From contig CAIOGO010000020.1 in the NCBI GenBank assembly GCA_903857865.1, positions 1 to 64,000 of the forward strand: a DNA stretch of 64,000 bases, given 5' to 3'. How positions within the stretch are numbered: the first letter of the stretch is position 1; each line of letters opens with the position of its first letter. The DNA is from an uncultured bacterium (GTDB lineage: Bacteria > Bipolaricaulota > Bipolaricaulia > UBA7950 > UBA9294). Of this stretch, positions 59,280 to 64,000 are shown piece after piece. A program made the position numbers and the translations under genes. The notes under the pieces are model-generated. The model was not told the DNA's origin and made no database searches. It saw only the letters and a list, made by a program, of their open reading frames with translations.

Positions 59280-60179
59280 TTATGGCGCTGTCCTCACGAG
59301 GCGGAAGCCCAGGTTGCCGAGCTCGTAGTCGGGCCAGTAGTTCCCGCGATTCGCGACGCGGCAGCCGTTCGCGTAGACGTACCAGCTGCCGCCGCGTAGC
59401 ACGCGGTCCGTCCCCGACGCCGGGCCACGCGGGTCGCTGCCGGACGAGGACGCGTAGGTCGATTCGCCGTACCAGTCCCAGCACCACTCCCACACGTTCC
59501 CCGCCATGTCGTAGAGGCCGTACCCGTTCGGGGCGAAGCACCCCACAGGTGTCGTCCCGTCGTAATAGCCGTTGTAGTTCGCGCGGCTCTCGTCGATGTC
59601 GCTCCACGGGTACCGCCGTCCCGCGGCTTCGCCCCGCGCCGCCTTCTCCCACTCCGCCTCCGTCGGGAGCCGATAGCCGCTTGCGCTCCAGCTGCAGTTC
59701 GGGGTGCTCTCGCCCGTGCGGTACACGCTCCCACTCTCCGTGTAGCACGGCTCGAGCCCCTCCTTCTCGCTCCTCGCATTGGCCCACTTCACCGCCTCGT
59801 ACCATGTGACGTTGTACACCGGATGATCCGTCGCCTTACCCTCCCCATCTGCAGGCCCGATGTCGTAGCCGTGAGCCGCCGCCCAGCTCGCGACCTCGTC
59901 CCACAACGCCTTCGTGATCTCGTAGCGGTCCATGGTGAACGCGCTTGCCGCCACCGTGTGCACTGGGAGCTCGTCGGAGTACCCGTCGCCGAAGCTATCG
60001 CCCATCTGGAAACTGCCCGCCGGAATCAAGACCATCTCCACTGCCCTGTACTCCGGTTGATCCGCGGGCACTGACGCTTGCGCGGCGGGCAACCCATCTA
60101 CGTTTGCCGCCACCGCGAGCGCCACGAGCACGCCACGCAAGATCCCTCTTCCCGCTTGGCTTTGTTCCATGATGAGCAT
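59280..60179 (-). CDS. SUMF1/FGE-domain secreted protein
   Basis: A protein of 299 aa with a signal peptide and a formylglycine-generating-enzyme-like domain: MVLIPAGSFQMGDSFGDGYS, YRLPTEAEWEKAARG, GLYDMAGNVWEWCWDWYG and RVLRGGSWYVYANGCRVANR ending NLGFRLVRTAP. The active-site Cys pair of true FGE is incomplete: only the Cys of NGCRV is left, so it may be a binding or structural domain rather than a copper oxidase. ATG 60179 lies 6 nt from a TATAGT box (60186-60191), suggesting a leaderless mRNA. Confidence 0.82.
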   Translation of the reverse strand: MLIMEQSQAGRGILRGVLVALAVAANVDGLPAAQASVPADQPEYRAVEMVLIPAGSFQMGDSFGDGYSDELPVHTVAASAFTMDRYEITKALWDEVASWAAAHGYDIGPADGEGKATDHPVYNVTWYEAVKWANARSEKEGLEPCYTESGSVYRTGESTPNCSWSASGYRLPTEAEWEKAARGEAAGRRYPWSDIDESRANYNGYYDGTTPVGCFAPNGYGLYDMAGNVWEWCWDWYGESTYASSSGSDPRGPASGTDRVLRGGSWYVYANGCRVANRGNYWPDYELGNLGFRLVRTAP

Positions 60180-60186
60180 CGGTCAA

Positions 60187-61041
60187 CTATAGCCGTCGCC
60201 GTGAAGGCTCGGCCTTGCCCGCACATAAGTCGGCGAATGAGGCCGCGATCCACGTTGGGTGCACGCCGCCTCGAGCGATGTCGTCCAGCGAGTCGACGCC
60301 GGAGAGGACAAAGGCGGAGTCGACGCCGGCAGCCTGCGCGCCGGCGATGTCCGTGTCGAGGCGGTCGCCGATCATGAGAACCCGGCTTGCGGGAAGGCCG
60401 AGAAGATCAAGCGCGACCTCGAATGCAACTGGCGACGGTTTCCCGACAACGTGCTCCGCCGCGAAGCCCATCCCCCGCAACGCACCGACGATGGCGCCGG
60501 CGCCCGGCACGAGGCCGTCGGCCGTCGGGAACGTGGCGTCCTCATTCGTGGCGAGAATCTTCGCGCCGCCGACGAGCGCACGAAGAGCCTGAGAGAGCTT
60601 GGCGTAGGTCACGTCCCGATCCATGCCCGCGACGACCCACGTCGCGCCCTCGGGTCGGGCGGCGAGGCGATGGCCGGAAAGCAGCATTTCGTCTCGCACG
60701 CCGTCCTCTCCCAGAACCCATACGTCGACCGGGCCGTAGTGGCGAGCGAGGTATCGCGCGGCGAGGAACGCCGATCCGAGGATGTCGTCGGGAGAGACTG
60801 CGAAGCCTAGCCTCCCGAGATGCTCGGCCAGCTCGCCGCGCGATCGAGTGGAATTGTTGGTCAGGACCAGCGTCCGCCCGCGGGCTCGCAACGCCCCGAA
60901 TCCCTCGACGGCTCCCGGCAGCGCGTCCCTGCCCCGCGTGAGAACTCCGTCCACATCGATGAGGAACGCACCGTAGCGCCCGAGAACGGCGTTGGGAACA
61001 GTGGCCACATCGGGTGACAACGACTCGCCCATGGGGGGCAT
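60187..61041 (-). CDS. NagD-type HAD hydrolase
   Basis: A protein of 284 aa: FLIDVDGVLTRG (DxDG), LVLTNNSTRSRGEL, the cap domain in the middle (VVAGMDRDVTYAKLSQALRA, LATNEDATFPTADGLVPGAG), GKPSPVAFEVAL with Lys, and LMIGDRLDTDIAGAQAAG. A class IIA HAD phosphatase, like 4-nitrophenylphosphatase/NagD. ATG 61041 has GGAGGAG 6 nt upstream. Confidence 0.87.
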   Translation of the reverse strand: MPPMGESLSPDVATVPNAVLGRYGAFLIDVDGVLTRGRDALPGAVEGFGALRARGRTLVLTNNSTRSRGELAEHLGRLGFAVSPDDILGSAFLAARYLARHYGPVDVWVLGEDGVRDEMLLSGHRLAARPEGATWVVAGMDRDVTYAKLSQALRALVGGAKILATNEDATFPTADGLVPGAGAIVGALRGMGFAAEHVVGKPSPVAFEVALDLLGLPASRVLMIGDRLDTDIAGAQAAGVDSAFVLSGVDSLDDIARGGVHPTWIAASFADLCAGKAEPSRRRL

Positions 61042-61045
61042 CGGC

Positions 61046-61984
61046 CTACTCCTCCACGGAGACGACGATCTCGTCGTAGTACACCTGGCACGCCTCCGTC
61101 AGGCTCTCGTCCCCGAGGAGGAGCCACGTCGTTGCCCCGCGGCTCGGGTCCGCGTCCATCGTTCCGGTCTGCCACACGGCCCCGTCGACAGAGAACTCGT
61201 ACTGGCCTGCCGAGTAGGAGAACGCGTACGTGTGCCACTCATACACCGGAGGCGTGAAGGCCACGGGATGGCCGACCTCCGTTCCCGCGGCCGACGGCTC
61301 TCGGATCACCGACCCGCCGTACGTGCTCGAGAAGACGTAGTACGGAAGCCCTACGGGCGGGAGATCCATCCCGCTCCGCCCGGGCGCGATGACGAACGTG
61401 TGTTGGCCCTGCGTTTGGAGCGGCATCGCTCGGACGGAGAAGACGACCCGTTGGCCGATGCGAAGCGGCGGGAGATCCAGGCGCGTCGCGCGGCGATGGA
61501 GGGTCTCCGTCGCGCTGTTCACGTACAGCACGTGGCCTGGCCCGCCGCTGATGGACTCGATGCGGCTCTCGCCTTGGACGGCCCACGTCGGGTCGAGCGG
61601 CCACCGCCCGAGGGCCGCGTCGCCGTCCGAGAACTCCTCGAGGAAGAGTCGCGTGCCGCTGCGTGCATAGACTGTGAGATCCTTCTCGATCCGCTCTGTC
61701 CGTCCCTGCCCATCCTCGACGGTGAGCCGGACGGTGTAAGTGCCCGGCCGAGCGAACGTCGTGGTCAGTGTCCGTCCATGTTCGACGAGGCCGTTTACGT
61801 CCCAGCGGTAGTCGACGATGTCGCCGTCCGACGGGCTGCCGTCAAGGTCGACGCGGTCGCCGGCGTACACCACCACGGGGCGGACGTCGAAGTCCGCCAC
61901 CGGCGGCCCCACGAGCAGCGCGCAGCCACCCAGAGCGAGCACGATGACCGCGACGGTGAGAAGGCTGGACGCAGCTCTCCTCAC
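61046..61984 (-). CDS. Lipoprotein with PKD domain
   Basis: A protein of 312 aa. The signal peptide ends in ALGGC (lipobox, Cys about 21). Residues about 30-105 form a PKD domain (PVADFDVRP, DYRWDVNG, TTTFARPGTYTVRLTVEDGQG). The C-terminal part resembles a concanavalin-like beta sandwich (WHTYAFSYSAGQYEFSVDGA). Probably binds a surface glycan or protein. GTG 61984 overlaps the peptidase stop (GTGA). Confidence 0.78.
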   Translation of the reverse strand: MRRAASSLLTVAVIVLALGGCALLVGPPVADFDVRPVVVYAGDRVDLDGSPSDGDIVDYRWDVNGLVEHGRTLTTTFARPGTYTVRLTVEDGQGRTERIEKDLTVYARSGTRLFLEEFSDGDAALGRWPLDPTWAVQGESRIESISGGPGHVLYVNSATETLHRRATRLDLPPLRIGQRVVFSVRAMPLQTQGQHTFVIAPGRSGMDLPPVGLPYYVFSSTYGGSVIREPSAAGTEVGHPVAFTPPVYEWHTYAFSYSAGQYEFSVDGAVWQTGTMDADPSRGATTWLLLGDESLTEACQVYYDEIVVSVEE

Positions 61985-63084
61985 GTCCCCACCTCCATCA
62001 ACCGATCCTTAGGAAACGCCGTAATGACCTCGCAGCCGGTTTCCGTGACGACGACGTCGTCCTCGATCCGCACGCCCCCGAATCCCGGGATGTAGATCCC
62101 CGGCTCGACGGTCGTCACCATTCCGACGGCCAGAGTGTCTTTGCTCAGCGTGCTGAGGCTCGGACGTTCGTGCACCTCGAGTCCAATCCCGTGGCCGAGC
62201 CCGTGGCCGAAGCGGTCTCCGTGCCCAGCGTCGGTGATCACCGGGCGCGCCACGGCGTCGACGGCCACTCCGGTGACACCCGCGCGGACGGCGCTGATCG
62301 CCTCCATGTTCGCGCGCAGCACGATCTCGTAGATTTCGCGGGCTTGTTTCGTCGCCGACCCCACCGCCACGGTCCGCGTGATGTCCGAGCGGTATCCGTC
62401 GACGCACGCCCCGAAGTCGAACAACAGCAGGTCACCGCACCGTAGCGAACGGCGCCCGAGGGCCGGATTGTAGTGATTGAGCGCCGTGTTGTCGGCGCAG
62501 GAGACGTTGGTTTCAAACCCGACGCCGTCCGATCCGGCGGTCCTCATCAGCCATTCGAGACGCAGCGCGATGTCGGCCTCGTTCATCCCGACGCGAATCT
62601 CAGGCAAGAGGTCGCCGAACGCCGAATCCGCCAACGTGGCCGCTTTGCGCAGACTCTCGATCTCGCCCTCTGTCTTCACCGCCCGCAGATCGTTCGTCGG
62701 GTCCGCCACGTCGACAAGCGTGAACTGGCCGAGCTTCCGGAGAGCGTCGAACCAGCTGTACGTCGCGCGGCGCGCGGCGAAGACCACGGTCTCAAGACCG
62801 CGAGCGAGGATCTCCGCTGCGGCGTCCTTGGCCATCCAATCTCGGCATTCGTGGACGCGCAATTCGCCCACCTCGCGCTTCGCTTGCTCGGTGTAGCGGG
62901 AGTCGGTGAGAAGGATGCCGTCGTCTCCCGAGAGCAGCAGGGTTCCTTCCCCCGTGAACCCCGTGAGATAGCGCAGGGTGGCGCGGTCGGAGTGCTCGTA
63001 GTTGTAGGCAATGAAGGCCTTCCCCGCCAAGCTCTCGATGAGAGCCCTTCGGCGGTTCGCGTAGACTGTCCGGTCGCTCGTCAC
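61981..63084 (-). CDS. Xaa-Pro aminopeptidase/dipeptidase (M24B)
   Basis: A protein of 367 aa. The N-terminal creatinase-like domain (YLTGFTGEGTLLLSGDDGIL) precedes the pita-bread domain with metal ligands: FDFGACVDGYRSDITRT (two Asp), FGHGLGHGIGLEVHE (His), VEPGIYIPGFGGVRIEDDVVV (two Glu). A cytosolic metallopeptidase for Pro-containing peptides. GTG 63084 is chosen because family similarity begins there and AAGGAAGGGG precedes it; the longer open frame runs antisense through pheS. Confidence 0.88.
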   Translation of the reverse strand: MTSDRTVYANRRRALIESLAGKAFIAYNYEHSDRATLRYLTGFTGEGTLLLSGDDGILLTDSRYTEQAKREVGELRVHECRDWMAKDAAAEILARGLETVVFAARRATYSWFDALRKLGQFTLVDVADPTNDLRAVKTEGEIESLRKAATLADSAFGDLLPEIRVGMNEADIALRLEWLMRTAGSDGVGFETNVSCADNTALNHYNPALGRRSLRCGDLLLFDFGACVDGYRSDITRTVAVGSATKQAREIYEIVLRANMEAISAVRAGVTGVAVDAVARPVITDAGHGDRFGHGLGHGIGLEVHERPSLSTLSKDTLAVGMVTTVEPGIYIPGFGGVRIEDDVVVTETGCEVITAFPKDRLMEVGT

Positions 63085-63142
63085 GATGACCCCTTCCTTA
63101 AGGATTTCGCGATGTCTCGTGCATCGCTTCGCCGATCCTTTG

Positions 63143-63192
63143 AGACTACACGCGGAAAGCCACTTGTCAATGAAAAAAGCGACCGCTATACT
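63143..63192. promoter_or_regulatory. Back-to-back promoters sharing a -35 region
   Basis: Plus strand: TTGTCA (63164-63169), 17-bp spacer, TATACT (63187-63192), for pheS. Minus strand: TTGACA (63165-63170), 16-bp spacer, TAGTCT (63143-63148), for the peptidase operon. The two -35 hexamers overlap by five bases on opposite strands, so polymerase cannot occupy both at once. Confidence 0.65.
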
Positions 63193-63201
63193 CCCCGCCA
63201 A

Positions 63202-64000
63202 ATGAGCGACCTGACGGATCTCGGGAAGAGAATTGCAGACCTGAACGGGGAGATGGCGCGCGGGCTTGCTGAGGCGAGCGATGTCCAGACGCTGGAGCGC
63301 TTTCGCGTCGAGTATCTGGGGCGCAAGGGACGCATCGCGCAACTCTTCAGGGTGCTCGCGGAGGTTGCGCCCGACGACAAACGGGAAGCCGGCCGTCTGC
63401 TCAACGAGTTGAAGGACGGAGCGACGAGCGCGTTCGAGGAGCGCGCTGCGCGCTTGACGTCGAGCGAACTTCAAGAGCGGCTGTTGCGGGAGAGCGTCGA
63501 CGTGACCTTGCCCGGAGTCTGTCGGCCGTTCGGCCACCTCCACCCTCTGACTCAGGTGCAGCGCGAGATCGAGTCGATCTTCATGCGAATGGGCTTCGAC
63601 GTGGCGACCGGACCGGAGATCGAGACCGAGTACTACAACTTCGAGGCCCTCAACATCCCGGCTGACCACCCGGCGCGCGCCGACTGGGATACGTTCTACA
63701 TCAGCGACACGACGCTCCTCCGCCCCCACACGTCGCCGGTGCAGATCCACGTCATGGAGTCGACTCCGCCTCCCGTGCGGATCATTTGCCCGGGACGCTG
63801 CTATCGCCGGGATGCTCAGGATGCGACGCACTCGCCTGTCTTCCACCAGATCGAACTCCTGTGGGTCGAGGAGGGGTTGTCACTCGCCAACCTCAAATAC
63901 GTCCTCGAGCTGTTCACGCGGGAGTTCTTCGGTGAGGGCTACTTGATGCGGTTCTCGGGCGACTTCTTCCCCTTTACCGAGCCCTCCGTCCAAGTCCACA
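63202..64000 (+). CDS. pheS: Phenylalanyl-tRNA synthetase alpha subunit (partial)
   Basis: The first 266 codons; the gene runs off the window. The N-terminal coiled-coil (LERFRVEYLGRKGRIAQLFR) precedes the class II core: HPLTQVQREIESIFMRMGF (motif 1), ETEYYNFEALNIPADHPAR, LLRPHTSPVQIHVM, CPGRCYRRDAQDATHSPVFH (motif 2) and FSGDFFPFTEPS. Bacterial type. ATG 63202 lies 9 nt after the TATACT box with no Shine-Dalgarno, so the mRNA is probably leaderless or nearly so. Confidence 0.94.
   Translation, partial: MSDLTDLGKRIADLNGEMARGLAEASDVQTLERFRVEYLGRKGRIAQLFRVLAEVAPDDKREAGRLLNELKDGATSAFEERAARLTSSELQERLLRESVDVTLPGVCRPFGHLHPLTQVQREIESIFMRMGFDVATGPEIETEYYNFEALNIPADHPARADWDTFYISDTTLLRPHTSPVQIHVMESTPPPVRIICPGRCYRRDAQDATHSPVFHQIELLWVEEGLSLANLKYVLELFTREFFGEGYLMRFSGDFFPFTEPSVQVH

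Noticed and set aside
63085-63846. Long N-terminal extension of the M24 peptidase frame
   Set aside because: It runs antisense through the promoter region and pheS; peptidase similarity and a ribosome site begin at 63084.

Overview
This is a GC-rich bacterial window. Trigger factor, ClpP, cysteinyl-tRNA synthetase, bacterial-type PheS, a site-2 protease, lipoprotein signal peptides and sigma70-like promoters (TTGACN, 16-18 bp, TANNNT) all point to Bacteria. Several genes are archaeal in character: GatD and GatE (tRNA-dependent Gln formation), an AsnRS-paralogue asparagine synthetase, DUF763, and an archaeal-like thiolase/DUF35 pair. A deep-branching candidate phylum (Bipolaricaulota/Acetothermia comes to mind) would fit, but this is a guess that cannot be tested here. 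Genes are tightly packed, with ATGA, GTGA and TGATG overlaps. Some starts lie only 6-10 nt downstream of a -10 box, which suggests leaderless mRNAs.

Layout. 1-4.7 kb is an accessory island: a transposase fragment, a decayed RAYT gene broken by palindromic inserts, and toxin-antitoxin pairs (HicAB, BrnTA, RHH/MazF, AbrB/MazF), with a flavodoxin-like gene, a peroxiredoxin, a dead hicB and an array of four hairpins. 4.8-21.3 kb is one regulated catabolic locus: a double-headed TetR regulator, a promoter with a palindromic operator, then thiolase, DUF35, KAS III-like protein, three SDRs, a crotonase, two alpha/beta hydrolases, a complete branched-chain-amino-acid-type ABC transporter, a flavin reductase and an acyl-CoA ligase. 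The substrate is unknown, but import, CoA activation and beta-oxidation-like steps are all present. 21.6-27 kb holds broken genes (GNAT with an amber stop, DUF1254/1214 with a frameshift), an APH-like kinase and an MNT/HEPN toxin-antitoxin pair with repeated operators.

27-33.6 kb is the most striking part. A second branched-chain amino acid transporter is split into two convergent units (binding protein on plus; livGFHM on minus). Each unit is preceded by a promoter, a short leader ORF with Leu/Val/Ile codons and an intrinsic terminator; the minus-strand leader shows mutually exclusive 1:2, 2:3 and 3:4 pairings. Immediately beside it, the asparagine synthetase-like gene has its own Asn/Gln-rich leader ORF followed by competing RNA pairings. 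Three amino-acid-matched leader peptides thus lie within about 5.6 kb.

33.8-44.4 kb holds a threonine-synthase-like fragment, a repeat lipoprotein, a 14-repeat WD40 lipoprotein, tRNA-Thr(CGU), and the housekeeping run NFACT/RqcH, M50 protease, tig, clpP and a frameshifted DUF763 gene. 44.5-47.8 kb is gatE-gatD. 48.2-64 kb holds a tandem GNAT, a heterodimeric ABC exporter, a Cys-rich exported protein, HAD hydrolases, cysS, an ABC-2 exporter operon, a sulfatase-modifying-domain protein, a PKD lipoprotein, an Xaa-Pro peptidase and the start of pheS. GatDE acts only on Glu-tRNA(Gln), so a cell relying on it must obtain asparagine separately; the asparagine synthetase here would supply that need.
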